Source: Heterohyrax brucei (taxonomy: Eukaryota; Chordata; Mammalia; Hyracoidea; Procaviidae). From it: DNA of 64,000 nucleotides. The notes below the pieces were generated by a model. It did not search any database, was not told where the DNA came from, and worked only from the letters and a program-made list of their open reading frames with translations. The first letter of the stretch is position 1; the number at the start of each line of letters is the position of its first letter. The stretch spans positions 8,779,501 through 8,843,500 of the forward strand of contig CM053154.1 in the NCBI GenBank assembly GCA_028571685.1. The letters are read 5' to 3'. The position numbers and the translations under genes are program-made. Shown here one piece after another: positions 43,976-55,035 of the stretch.

Positions 43976-44239
43976 TGGGAATTTGATTTGATGGCAGTGA
44001 GCTTTGTTGGACAGAAATAGGTTTAAGTCAAAGAGCTTGGAGAAATGAAAGGAAAGCTCTAGCTGACCTTGGCTCTCACTGGGGACAATGTTGTAAAGAT
44101 AGCTGGCATTCACACTCGTCAAGGTCTGCATTCGCCAGTGAGGGAACAGCCCCCCACCCTCATTGGGGACCTCCTTGACTGGGAATTTCATTACCCACAT
44201 GCTCCCTTGGGGTTCCCTGTGGCCAATAGAAGCCCAGGC

Positions 44240-44475
44240 CATAAACCAAAATATTATAACAATCTACTACGGGACACGACATCGGGAAAGACCAGTCCCT
44301 AGAGAAGGACATCCTGTTTGGTAGAAGGTCACTGAAAACAAAGGAAGTCCTCCTTGAGATGGATTGATGCAGTGACCATGGCCACAACGATAAGCTTGAA
44401 CATACTGAAGATCGTGGAGATGGCTCAGGACCCAGCCATGTTTCATTCTGTTATGAACAAGGTCCCGTGAACAGA
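44240..44475 (+). mobile_element. RTE 3' fragment
   Basis: CGGGAAAGACCAGTCCCTAG, AGAAGGACATCCTGTTTGGT and GAGATGGATTGATGCAGTGA are the terminal coding region and 3' end. Short and broken. Confidence 0.75.
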
Positions 44476-44511
44476 AGTCGGTGTAACAATTAATGACATC
44501 ATCAGTGTGTG

Positions 44512-44985
44512 TCTGAGTCATCTGGTACTGTTCTAACAGAAATACCACAGGTGGGTGGCCTTGAAAAGAGAATTGTCTTTTTTTTTTTTTTTTTGGTTGC
44601 AGTCCAGTAGGCTAAAAGTCCAAATTCAGGGCATCAGCTGCAGTGGAAGGCTTACTCTGCTGGCTCTAGAAGAAGAGCCTTTCTGTCTGCCTTTCCCTGT
44701 GCTGGGAGCTTCTGAGGGCACTGGGATCCTGAGTTGTTTCCCAGGAATGCTTTTGTTCTTGATGTTGTAAGGTTCCTGAATCTCTCTGCTAGCCTCTTTT
44801 TATCTCAAGAGTCTGCCTCAAGGTACAAAACATTCTTTTGAGTCCTGCGCCAACAACTCAACTGCTGTCCATCCTCCCTCATTAACCTCAAAGGGGTAGG
44901 ATTTACAGCCTACACAAAACCAGGAGGCAAGGCCCAGCCAAATTTCTACACACTTTTTTTGCAGAACACAGTTCAACCCATGACA
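44512..44985 (-). mobile_element. Afrotherian LTR-like family, copy 8 (reversed)
   Basis: CATCTGGTACTGTTCTAACA, a T-run at about 44578-44594, AAAAGTCCAAATTCAGGGCA, CTGCTGTCCATCCTCCCTCA and GAACACAGTTCAACCCATGA in the reversed family order. Confidence 0.75.
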
Positions 44986-45663
44986 GTGTACTCAGGTCAG
45001 CCACTGTGAAAATGAAACGTTGATCAGCTCATCACCAAGCTCTAGAGACTTCCCGAGCCATTCAGTATTTGTCAAGGTCAAGGGGTTATCATAATGGAAC
45101 ATGAAACTCTCTGATGAAAATGAACTTCAGGAAATGCCACTGTGACTTGTTCCTGAGGCATTCTTCCAGTAGCTCAGTGGATCCGCTCCTTGGCTGTCTC
45201 TTTCCTGCTTTTACCGGAAGAGAGAAATTAAAAGCACATGGAGGCTCTGGGCTAGGCTCTGCAGTCTCAGCTTCCAACTCTGTAACGATGGGTCTGACTA
45301 GCTGATGAACCTTTGGGTCCTGTGCTTTTGGTGATTTTGGGAGCAGCAGAAACTTAGAGGTGCTCTGGAGACTTCCACAGGCCAGCAGGCCCTGGTTCTG
45401 GGCCCGGTGCAGGTACCAGCAGTAAGTGCTGACCCGCGCCTCTCCAGCAGGACCATAGCTGGCAAGGGGAGGACTGCGTTCCTTTGGAATGTTCCAGGCC
45501 CAAGATAAACTAAGCAGAAGCCATGGTTTGTTTTTATTCCACCCTGGAAAACTGGATGGCCCATCTTCCTCGAGGTTGGGGTTGCTGAGAGCTGATCCCA
45601 GCCAGCAGCTTTAAAGCTGTTCTGGGTGGCAGGTAGAGGGCTCACAGAGAGTCTGGAATTGGC
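44986..45663. other. Unique, gene-free sequence
   Basis: Nothing recognised. Confidence 0.4.
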
Positions 45664-45830
45664 TTTGTCATTGTTAGTTGATTCTAACCAGGGTCACATG
45701 TGTCACACAGAGCACAGCTGTGCTTCTCGGGTTCTCTTGGCTGTGACGTTGGAGTCCCTGGGTGGGTTAGAACTGCCAGCCATGAGGTTAGCAGCTGAGT
45801 GAAGCAACTGGAGCAGCTCAGAGTCACCTT
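45664..45830 (-). mobile_element. AfroSINE, reversed, diverged
   Basis: GTTAGTTGATTCTAACCAGG and CCCTGGGTGGGTTAGAACTG with AGGTTAGCAGCTGAGTG. The middle is poorly kept. Confidence 0.6.
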
Positions 45831-46814
45831 ACACTCCCATACACACCTGTGGACACGGTAGTCCTGAGACAGCTGGTCAAACCTTCAATGTTGAGCTGTA
45901 AGCCTGCCCTTGGAGCTGTGAGAAACAGATTCAGACAGCAACAACCTTACAGCGTGGTGACTGGAGAGCTGAGCATCTCAGGAGAGACAGCTCTTTGCAG
46001 GCGGTGCTTGGGATGGAAGGTGATGGGCTCATTTGTTGGCTTCAGAAGGGGCTCTAAAGCAGCCACAGCTAAGGATGGTGGGTAGCCCCTTTTGGTCTCT
46101 GCTGCCCGCCTTTGCTACCTTTCCATGAGCTTTCCTGCAGGGAGAGCAGGGTGGGCTGGATCACCCTACTGTGGCTAGACCAGCTGCAGCCTCCATCTCT
46201 CACTGACCCGGGGTCTGCACGGCCCCTCGCATCTTATTCTGCACCAGGTGCATACTGGGTCCCTGGCTCCCACTGCTTGTTGGGTGATGCGGCCAACTCT
46301 GTGGAGAAGGAGCATCTGGTTTCCAAAACAGTGGCCAGGTTCCATCCTCCATGGGCTGTGGTCTGGGTCACATCACCCCTGCTGAACCCACACTAGCTTT
46401 GGACATCGCAGGATGGGACTCTTCTCTGTTGATTTCCCAAACTTGTGGCAACAGAAACCTTCTCCCCGGTTTCTCGGGCAGCCCAGAAGCAGCTGGCTCC
46501 ACCCGCTTGGTGGTAACAGTCAGTCTTCCCTCTTGCTGACCTGAGGCTCTGCGTGTCTCCGACATACCTGTGGCGCTAGGAGGGAGGAAGAGCCGAGGAA
46601 GAGTTCAGGCGGCCCGCTGGCGGAGAGCCAGACGGTGCAGCCAGGCCTTCTTGTCCCTCAGCCTTGTTGAGGGCAGAAGGGATGGGTTTCTTTTTCGCAG
46701 AGCAGGTTGAGGGCTGCATGACCTGGGCCCATTCAGACAACGTGTCACTGAAGGCTGCTGAGTCTCAACATCCCCTTCACCAGCCTAGTGAAAGACCCCA
46801 GCCCTGGGGATACA
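45831..46814. other. Unique, gene-free sequence
   Basis: Nothing recognised. A modest rise in CpG near 46590-46640. Confidence 0.4.
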
Positions 46815-47010
46815 ACCGTTTAGAGCTTGGCGCTAACTGAAAGGCCGATGGTCAGAACTCACACAGAGGCTACTTGGGGAAAAGACTTGGTGATCTGTTT
46901 CCAGAAAGATCACAGCCTAGAAAACCCTGTGGGACAGCTCTTCCCTGTCCCACGGGGTCACCTGAGTCAGAATCAACTCAACGACACCCAGGAACAACAG
47001 ACCTCAAGAC
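46815..47010 (+). mobile_element. AfroSINE, long-body type
   Basis: CTTGGCGCTAACTGAAAGGC is a degraded head; GACTTGGTGATCTGTTTCCA, AAAACCCTGTGGGACAGCTC and GAGTCAGAATCAACTCAACG follow. Confidence 0.85.
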
Positions 47011-47104
47011 ATTGTAGGCTCTGTTGTAGCCTGCCGGGCACTTCACACACCTTTAATTTTCATGGCGACCTTGAGGAGTGGTGTGGAAAAGTCTCCCTTT
47101 GCTG

Positions 47105-47512
47105 TTGTTGTTGCGGCTAGGAGTCACTGAGTCAGTTCTGACTCACAGTGACCCTGGGCACGACAGCATGAAACACTGCCCAGTCCTGCACCGTGCCCAT
47201 AATCGTTGTTATGCCCAAGCCACTGGTGCAGCCACTGTGTGAACCCATCTCCTTGAGGGTCTTCCTCTATTTCCTGACCCTCCGCTTGATGAAATATGAT
47301 GCCCTCCTCCAGGGATTGGTCCCCCCTGACAACATATCCAAAGTATATTACATGCCGTCTGGCTATCCTTGCTTCCAAGGAGCACGCTGGCTGTACTTCT
47401 TCCCTAACAAATCTGTTTGTTCTTGTGGCAGTCCATGACACATTCAATATTCTTCTCCAATGCCACAATTCAGAGGCGTCACTTCTCCTGCCTTCCTTAT
47501 TCATCATCCAAC
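47105..47512 (-). mobile_element. RTE/BovB-type LINE 3' fragment, reversed
   Basis: GTCACTGAGTCAGTTCTGAC at the left is the reversed tail. The minus frame 47124-47507 encodes the end of the reverse transcriptase (ELWHWRRILNVSWTATRTNR). It is open for 127 codons but lacks the catalytic core. Confidence 0.85.
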
Positions 47513-47514
47513 TT

Positions 47515-48030
47515 GTCCGTCAGTTTGCCGTACTGTGGCTACTTGTGTGTAGCTGTGATGCTGGAAACTATGCCACCGTTACTCAGAGACCAGCAACGTC
47601 ACCCATGGTGGACAGGTTCCGGATGCACTTTCAGACTAAGGCAGATGAGGAAGAAGGACCAAGGAGTCTGCTTCTGAAAAGAATTAGTCCGTGAAAACCT
47701 TCTGAAGAGCCCTTTTGCTGTGCCCTCAAAAACCCAAACCAAACTAGTTGCCACAGAGCTGACTCTGACTCTTGGTGATTCTATAGGGCAGAGCAGAACC
47801 ACCCCAGTGACCCTGGTGACTGTCTTTATGGGAGAAGGTTAACACAGAGTCTCCGTGGGTTCAATCCACTGACCTTTTGGTGAGCAGCTGAATGCTTTTA
47901 ACCACTGCGCCACTAGGGCTTCTGTTCCCGTCTCCACTCTTCTTTAAGGATTGGACAGTGTTTCGTTCTCCTGTGCAAAGGGTCACCATGAGTCAGAAAG
48001 GACTTGACGGCACCTAACAGTGACAACAAT
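47515..48030 (+). mobile_element. Short RTE composite, split by a reversed SINE
   Basis: GTTTGCCGTACTGTGGCTAC, ATGCTGGAAACTATGCCACC and GATGAGGAAGAAGGACCAAG are the RTE 5' region (to about 47715). After the SINE insertion the 3' tail appears (GATTGGACAGTGTTTCGTTC, GAAAGGACTTGACGGCACCT). It lies next to, and opposes, the fragment at 47105-47512. Confidence 0.65.
47722..47932 (-). mobile_element. AfroSINE, reversed, inside the RTE composite
   Basis: CAAACTAGTTGCCACAGAGC and GACTCTTGGTGATTCTATAG at the left; GACCTTTTGGTGAGCAGCTG and CCACTGCGCCACTAGGGCTT at the right. Confidence 0.85.
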
Positions 48031-49204
48031 CCTTCTTTAAGTCTGGCTATTAGGACAGCTCCCATCCTCACCTGATTACTCCTCTGACACTGGGTTTCTG
48101 TGATAGCTGTGCTTCCTGGTGGCTCCTGGCTGGCAGGGGTTGTGTGGTCTTTTCTGCCTGGGGATGCAGTGGGGATTAAGCCTTCTGTAAAAGCCCCCTG
48201 CCTAGGCAGCCCTGCTGACCCAGAGCCAGGGCTGGCTGTGTAGGTGCCCCCCAAACAACTGCGACCCCATAAGGGTAGTGAGTTACTGGAGAAACCATCT
48301 CGTATTATTTTCTGGAAGAGCTGGGCAGGTCTAGGTTCTGTTAGAGAAATGAAGGAGAGACAAATGCTCATAGTGGCCCACTGCAGCTTTTCTTAGGTAA
48401 GCCTAAGGGCTAGGTCAGATGCCTGAGATCGTCATTCCCAGATTCCCGCAGGAAGCAGGTCAGAGAGTCAGGCCCAGGGTGAAGGCAGGGTCCGAGGTCC
48501 TCACTGGCTCATGGCTTGTCTTGGCTTCCCGTCTCCACGCCTCCACTTCTACGTGAGTCTGTCCAGAGCCAGGTTAGCAACGGGTTCCTTACGTCAGTGC
48601 CTGGCCTGAGCAAAAGCCCGCTCAGGGCCTGGACGGCAGAGTGTCTGGCTGCTGAGCCCACGACCAGGGCCTCAGTAGACCTCCGCAAAGATCAAGAAAG
48701 AAGGCTTCTGGGAGGAGGCTCGGACTCAGTTTGGGTCTGTCCCCTGTGTAGGCCCAGGGAGGGAAGGGGCTTGTGTGGGGTCTTACCCTCGAGGTGGAGG
48801 TGGACAACACTGGGATTTGCTTGTCCCCTGTGAGCAGTCAGGTGTCAGCTCTGCCTATAGGACTTTTCGCAATACATCCCCCCACTTGACTGTATAAAGC
48901 AACCCCTCACTTGTCTGTGCAAAGCAATCCCAACCAGACCTAAATGGGGGACAACTAAGGGTAGGGGATTGGAACGAGTGGCGTGGTGGGGGCTCTTAGC
49001 TGGAGCACTGCCCAGTGCCGGAAGGCCCTAGTGGGGCTGCCCAACCCTAGCCCCAGGCCCCCGGGTCTCCTATCCCAGCCTGTGCTGACCAGGATGGACC
49101 CTGAGCTGATACCACAGAGCTCAGAGCCACAGCATTTCTCCAAGTGTAAGCCATCTTCCCCAGAATTACTGGAAGAATTTGTTGATAAGATTCCCAGCCT
49201 CTGT
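48031..49204. other. Unique, gene-free sequence
   Basis: Nothing recognised. The 152-codon minus frame 47913-48371 starts in the RTE composite. Confidence 0.4.
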
Positions 49205-49305
49205 CCTGGATGAAGGGGGCCCAGGAACCTGAATTTTTAACCAGGGTTTCAGGTAATTCTGTGATCCATCATACAATATGAGAATCACTGCCCTAGTGGT
49301 TAAGA
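49205..49305 (+). mobile_element. MER5-like hAT fragment
   Basis: GGGCCCAGGAACCTGAATTT, AACCAGGGTTTCAGGTAATT and ATGAGAATCACTGCCCTAGT resemble the 3' half of MER5-type hAT-Charlie elements. Diverged. Confidence 0.55.
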
Positions 49306-49517
49306 GTTGGTGTGTGCAGTCAGTCGGATCAGGCGTCAAGCCCTTGCTTCGTATATAATGAGGGGGTTATGACGGGACTTACCTAGCGATGGTAGCCTAG
49401 AAGACAACCAGACTGTACCCAGCACCCTCTGTGTGCCGGGCACAGGGCCAGGCACATGTTTTGCAATCTGATTGTTTGCTCTGCATTTTACAAAGAGGAC
49501 AACAGAGGTCTGGAAAG

Positions 49518-50010
49518 TGTTAGGGATTGAACTGTGTGCCCTCCAAGACGAGGACAGCCATTTGGCTAAGCCTTCATCTCTGCTGTTGTGTGATGTCCCT
49601 ATAGGCTCTAGACCCTATCTCTGTGATGTAAATGAGAGAGGGTGGGTGGTGGTTGTGCTGGTGGCAGGGCTTAATGTGTAAGCGTGTGTTGAGCCTAGAG
49701 GCCATCTCTTGGGATGTGAAGAAAAGGGAGCAAGCAGAAAGTTGGGGACCTCAAGAAGCAGTGCAAAGAGTAGATGGTATTCTTTGAAAAGGACCCAGGG
49801 TCCCGGCACCTCAGAGGCTCCGAGTGGAGGGGACAGTTGGTGACAGAGACCTTCCTCCAGAGCCAACAGGGAGAGCTTCCCCTCGGAGCTGACACCCTGA
49901 ATTCGGACTTGTAGCCTACTGGACTGTGTCAGAACAAAACTTCTCTTTGCTAAAGGCACCCAGTCATGGTGTTTCTGTTAGAGCAGTACCAGTACCAGAC
50001 GACTAAGACA
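49518..50010 (+). mobile_element. Afrotherian LTR-like family, copy 9
   Basis: GTTAGGGATTGAACTGTGTG, GTTGGGGACCTCAAGAAGCA, CTTCCTCCAGAGCCAACAGG, CGGACTTGTAGCCTACTGGA and a 3' end ACCAGACGACTAAGACAGAC. Same layout as copy 6 without its SINE insertions. Confidence 0.8.
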
Positions 50011-50459
50011 GACAGGATGACGGACTTACCCACAACTACATGGGTAGAAGCAGCAGAGACAGTGTTTGGAGCCAAGCCTTCTTCTTCCCACTTGATGCAG
50101 TGAAGCTTCCAACAATAGGAGAGAAGAAGGGGCCTGGGAAAGTCCTGCCTGGAAGGCTACACCCAGAGCTCCGCAGTCTGGAGGGCGGGCGTGTTGCTGT
50201 AGCCAGGACGTTGGTCTTGTGGCGGTAGAACTGGCACAGTGAATGTGATGAGCGGGATTCCCAGAGGATCCTCTCTGTGCCAGAGAGGGGGCGGGGAGAG
50301 CACTGGGTGCCTCCTGGGCTCCAGCCTGGGGGTCCGGGAAGGGAGGGCATGGGAAAAGCAGTGTGGGGGCCTGGCAGGACCAGAACCTGGGGGCCTGAAC
50401 ATCAGAGTCTGGTCCTTGAGCTGCTGTTTTATAAATAGAAGATTCTTTCTCTTTCTTTT
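50011..50459. other. Unique, gene-free sequence
   Basis: Nothing recognised. Confidence 0.4.
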
Positions 50460-50720
50460 TGTAAAAAATTGTTGTTGAAAGTATACACAGTAACATATAT
50501 AGCAATTCAACGATTTCTGCATGTACAGTTCACTGACATTGGTTACATTTTTGGAGTTGTGGGACCATTCTCACTCTTTTTCCAAATTGTTCCTGTCCCA
50601 TGAACATACACTGGCCACCCCCAAGCTTCCTAGCTAACCTTTCAAGTTGTCGCAGTTTGATCTCCTATTGACAGTTCTTCAAGTGAGCCTGAAGTTCAAC
50701 GCAGACATTCTTGACTAACT
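50460..50720 (-). mobile_element. L1 3' fragment, reversed
   Basis: AAAGTATACACAGTAACATA, GTTGTGGGACCATTCTCACT and TTTTTCCAAATTGTTCCTGT resemble reversed L1 3' untranslated sequence. Confidence 0.5.
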
Positions 50721-50744
50721 TAACCCATCATTTGGAGTCCAGGA

Positions 50745-50860
50745 GACTTCAGGGATCCTGATCTGTTTCTAACTTGCTATGTGACCCTGAGCAAGTCTCT
50801 TTTCCTCTCTTCTCTCAAAGGGAATGGGAGGGGTGTTGAAACTATTCTGCAGGGTACTGT
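50745..50860 (+). mobile_element. MIR
   Basis: TTGCTATGTGACCCTGAGCA and AGTCTCTTTTCCTCTCTTCT match the forward MIR core. Confidence 0.7.
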
Positions 50861-51024
50861 AACAGTGACCACGTGACCCTGTGCATTTGCTCGATCCCGC
50901 AGGACTGCACAAAACAGAGTGAGCCGTGAACTCTGCACCTTCGTCAGTGATGACGCGTCAATATTGGCTCATCACTGTGACAAGTGTATCGCACCAGCAC
51001 CAGAGGTTAATAACAGGAAACTAG

Positions 51025-52165
51025 GTGTGCAGGGATGGGGGGGACAGACAGTGCACAGGGGTTGGGGGACAGTGCACAGGGGAGGGAGGACAGTGCACAG
51101 AAATGAGGGAAAGTGCACAGGGATGGGGACAGTTCACAGGGGAGGGGGGACAGTGCACAGGGATGGGGACAGTGTACAGGGATGGGGACAGTACACAAGG
51201 ATGGGGACAGTGTACAGGGATGGGGACAGTGTACAGGGGTGGGGGACAGTGCACAGGGATGGGGACAGTGCACAGGGATGGGGACAGTGCACAGGGATGG
51301 GGACAGTGTACAGGGATGAGGACAGTGCACAGGGATGGGGACAGTGTACAGGGTGGGGGTCAGTGCATAGGGATGGGGACAGTGCACAGGGATGGGGGAC
51401 AGTGTACAGGGATGGGGGACAGTGCACAGGGATGGGGACAGTGTACAGGGACGGGGACAGTGTACAGGGATGGGGACAGTGCACAGGGATGGGGACAGTG
51501 TACAGGGTGGGGGTCAGTGCACAGGGATGGGGACAGTGCACAGGGATGGGGGACAGTGCACAGGGGTGGGGGACAGTGTACAGGGATGGAGCAGTGCACA
51601 GGGATGGGGACAGTGCACAGGGATGGGGACAGTGCACAGGGATGGAGGACAGTGTACAGGGATGGAGGACAGTGCACAGGGATGGGGACAGTGCACAGGG
51701 ATGGGGGACAGTGCACAGGGATGGAGGACAGTGCACAGGGATGGGGACAGTGTACAGGGATGGGGGACAGTGCACAGGGATGGAGGACAGTGCACAGGGG
51801 TGGGGGACAGTGCACAGGGATGGGGACAGTGCACAGAGATGGGGACAGTGTACAGGGATGGGGACAGTGTACAGGGATGGGGACAGTGTACAGGGATGGG
51901 GGACAGTGCACAGGGATGGGGGACAGTGTACAGGGATGGGGACAGTGTACAGGGATGGGGGACAGTGCACAGGGATGGGGGACAGTGTACAGGGATGGGG
52001 ACAGTGCACAGGGATGGGGACAGTGTACAGGGATAGGGGACCGTGCACAGGGATGGGGGACAGTGTACGGGGATGGGGGACAGTGCACAAGGATGGGGAC
52101 AGTGTACAGAGATGGGGGACAGTGCACAAGGATGGAGGACAGTGCACAGCGGTGGGAAGTGGTGT
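51025..52165 (+). repeat. 19-bp G-rich minisatellite (VNTR-like), about 58 units
   Basis: The unit is GGATGGGGACAGTGCACAG with two common variants: GTGTACAG for GTGCACAG, and an extra G making 20 bp. Rarer changes occur, such as GGAGGGGGGA, GGATGGAGGA and a shortened GGATGGAGCAGTG near 51586-51600. It tapers into unique sequence at both ends. The unit has no stop codon in any frame on either strand, so long frames (426, 385, 337 codons) are automatic and not genes. The plus strand has two close G-runs per unit, which could favour G-quadruplexes. Confidence 0.97.
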
Positions 52166-53475
52166 ATGGGAACTCTCTGTAAACCTAAAGTTGCTCTGAA
52201 AAAATATAGGTTATTAAAAATATAAAACCAAGAAAAGAGGTGGGAGTGGGCTGGAATACGTGATCCACAGAGTCCTGTCTAGCCCTGAAATCCTGTTAAA
52301 CTTGTTAGCATTGGATGCGTATGTTTATTAGTATTTCAATGGGATAAATACAAGTAAGACTTTTTTTTTTGGCCTAATATATCGGTCCTGGAGTCTAAAT
52401 TTTACTTTATTGTGAATTGTTATATTTGAAAGCTCTATGAGTTTTGCTCATGGCTATATCTTTTGTATCTAGAAAAGTCCGAACCCTTACTAGGTTGTCA
52501 ATAAGTACTTGCTGGGGATGAATAAATGAAGGAATGAGCAGCTGTTACCACCTGTAGGAGGAGTTAATCAGGTAAACGGAAGATGAAACCACAGTGTGTT
52601 GGGTGGGCAAGTATACGGTACTGCAGGGGATTGGGCTCTGCCTGTCACACACACAAGGGGGACTTTGGAAATGCCAACTTCACCAGATGTGTACAGCTCA
52701 CAATTATTTCTCACAAGCATAAAACTTCTAAGAAGATGTTTACAAATCAGGTTTTTTTTTAACTTATGCATTTTAATTAAATTCACTCTATTATATGAAA
52801 TTGTCATTGAAGTCACTATCTCTCCCTGTACACCAATTAGCAATCAAAATGCTGATGTGTTTTGCAGATTTAGCAAAGACTGACAAAGATGATCTTTGAT
52901 TCACTGGAAAACAAAATTCTTAAGTGTGTCAGAGTCTTTCTAATAATCTCAACTGCTTAATGAGACTTGGAAGCCTGCCGAAGAGCCAGATAAACATTCA
53001 AGCCTGCTTCTCTGACTCTCTCTCTGTTTTTTTTTTTTTCTTTTTTTAAAGTGGTGCTGTTTTAAAATATTAGAGGTCACACTTCATGAAGAAAGAGAGC
53101 AGAGAGTTCCTCAGATCTCCCCCACCAGGACCTCACGTGTGATGTAGCGGGAAGAGCTCCACCCTGGAGCTTTAGCTGGGATCTGGAGCCACATCTCTCT
53201 CTCCAGCCCCTGAGGGTGGTGGGCTTCTTCAGGCCAAGGGACCCTTCCATGGGGACATAAGGTCACCAGCCTGAAGCACTATACTGGGATGTATACAACA
53301 GGTGTTTACACGTGGCGTGTTGAGTGGGCACTTTAATGGATAGCTCTGGAAAGTGCAATACACACTCTTCAACAGGATTTGTCAAACAGAAAAGTTGAAA
53401 ACTCCTACCTTTCACTTAGATTCAATTTAACATTTTGAAATACAGTATCTGATTTCTCTCTCTGTACATACGTAT
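52166..53475. other. AT-richer sequence, gene-free; possible L2 tail
   Basis: At about 52435-52545 CTCTATGAGTTTTGCTCATG and GTCAATAAGTACTTGCTGGG look like a forward L2 3' end. A T-rich run occurs at about 53026-53048. Nothing else is recognised. Confidence 0.4.
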
Positions 53476-54035
53476 GAAGCCTGACAATTTAGTTGACCAA
53501 CTCATCCTAGAAAAAGTGCTGCATACCTCGTTGCTGAGTATCACTATGGTCACCTTTGAAGTGCTGCCCTTGGGAAGCCATGCAGCGATGCCAGTGCCTC
53601 ATCCACCCCGCAAAGTAATCCTGGAATTCCTTCTGGAATGGCCTTCAGAGCTGTTGTCATATTACTCTTGATGTCCTGAATGTCATCAAAATGTCTTCCT
53701 TTCAATATTTCCTTTATCTTCAGGTAAATAAAAAAGTCATTGGGGGCCAGATCAGGTGAGTAGGTAGGGTATTCCAATATAGTTGTTCACTGGCTAAAAA
53801 CTTCCTCACAGACAACTATACAATTAAATTTGCAAACTTACCACCTTGCTACCATGTGCAATGACCACTCCAGAAAGAGTTCCAAAACTGCTTTGAAGGT
53901 TGGACCAGGGACTAGGGTTGGTGCCTAGCTTCCCAAGGGGAGTACTTCAAAGGTGACCATAGTGACTTCCAGTAGTGAGATCTGTAGTACCTAGGACAAT
54001 TAAAGTCGTGGACTTGATTGTTGGACCTTCTGTAT
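53476..54035. mobile_element. Rearranged mariner element, copy B, with two outward C-termini
   Basis: The minus strand encodes YSPDLAPNDFFIYLKIKEIL (within 53700-53777), the block around the third catalytic residue of mariner transposases, then FQDYFAGWMRHWHRCMASQG, its C-terminus (about 53569-53626). The plus strand on the right encodes the same C-terminus again: FQNCFEGWTR at 53880-53909, then a stop-containing stretch ending ASQGEYFKGD. Outer sequences are inverted copies of each other: CACTATGGTCACCTTTGAAG occurs forward at about 53541-53560 and reversed as CTTCAAAGGTGACCATAGTG at about 53945-53964. So both ends derive from the 3' end of the parent mariner. Confidence 0.75.
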
Positions 54036-54041
54036 TTAAAA

Positions 54042-54245
54042 AAAAAAAAAAAAGGCTCACCACTGTCAAGGCGATTCTGACTCTCAGTGACCCCATACGA
54101 CAGAATAGAACTGGCCCTATAGGGCTTCCCAGGCTGCATGTAAGTCTTTACAGAAGCAGGCTGCTCTGTCTTTCTCCTGTAGAGCGGCTGGGGGTTTTGA
54201 ACCTCCAATCTTCTGGTTAGTAGTTGAGTGCTTAATCTATACACA
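54042..54245 (-). mobile_element. AfroSINE, reversed, long-body type
   Basis: An A-run is followed by GGCGATTCTGACTCTCAGTG, TTACAGAAGCAGGCTGCTCT and GGTTAGTAGTTGAGTGCTTA. It abuts the mariner copy. Confidence 0.85.
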
Positions 54246-55035
54246 TGTGTGTCCTTCTATACAAATGTGCGTCTATGTATTAATACGTGCCGCTCCTGTC
54301 TGCTACCTTCTGGTGGCTGCCGGCAATTCTGAAGGGCCACCACTCCCAGGCTTTGGGCTTCCTATAGGTCAGCTCCTTCCTGCTTCACGTGAGGCCAGCA
54401 GTGGTCCCTGTGGTCACTGCCATACTGTTCCTGCCCTGCAGTCTCCTGAATTGTTTAGCATGCCGGACACTGGCACCAGAACCTGTGCCATCCTATACAC
54501 ACATCTAGAGCCAGAGTTCCAGCAGTTTTGTAAATGGTCTTCATGCAGTTACTTCCAGAACCAGGAGGGGCTAGTTTCACATCTCTTGTGAACAGCATTC
54601 TTAAGATTTTAAATATGTTCCCACCATTTGGGGCTAGCTGCTTTTTTCTTTTTGTTAATGAGGTAATCAATTGTGGGTCAGTGGTTACCATTAGCATCTT
54701 GAAAGATTGCTTCCCATGAAGACCTTTTCCTCCTTTGTAAATAGAATTAACAACACCTAGATAGGCCAAACCCTACAATGTTAAAGATTGTTTAATTTCA
54801 TTGGTGGTGGCAGTGTTTTGGTTTTTAATTGTGATTATCGTGGGTAATCTTGGAATTGTGATTATCTTGGGTTATCTTGTAATCTCATGAAAACTGGTGG
54901 AAGCTTAAACAGTGTTACACGTTCTTCATCTGGTAGGCATTACCTCACCCATAACTCTCCCGTTGTTTCAAATGAAATCTTTAATGATAAATGCTACTTT
55001 TCTTGTGCTAAAGTTGAGTGATCTACTCTACTTTT
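54246..55035. other. Unique, gene-free sequence
   Basis: Nothing recognised. A GTGATTATCNTGGGTNATCTTG pair is repeated near 54830-54880. Confidence 0.4.

Noticed and set aside
47124..47507. 127-codon minus frame as a live reverse transcriptase
   Set aside because: Only the terminal part of the RTE protein; no catalytic motif. A fossil.
51025..52165. CRISPR-like array
   Set aside because: Units are directly adjacent without spacers, and the context is mammalian. It is a minisatellite.
50919..52199. A 426-codon plus-strand frame (and 385- and 337-codon frames in other frames)
   Set aside because: All are created by the stop-free 19-bp minisatellite unit, which is open in every frame on both strands. 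Low-complexity product, no start context or domain.
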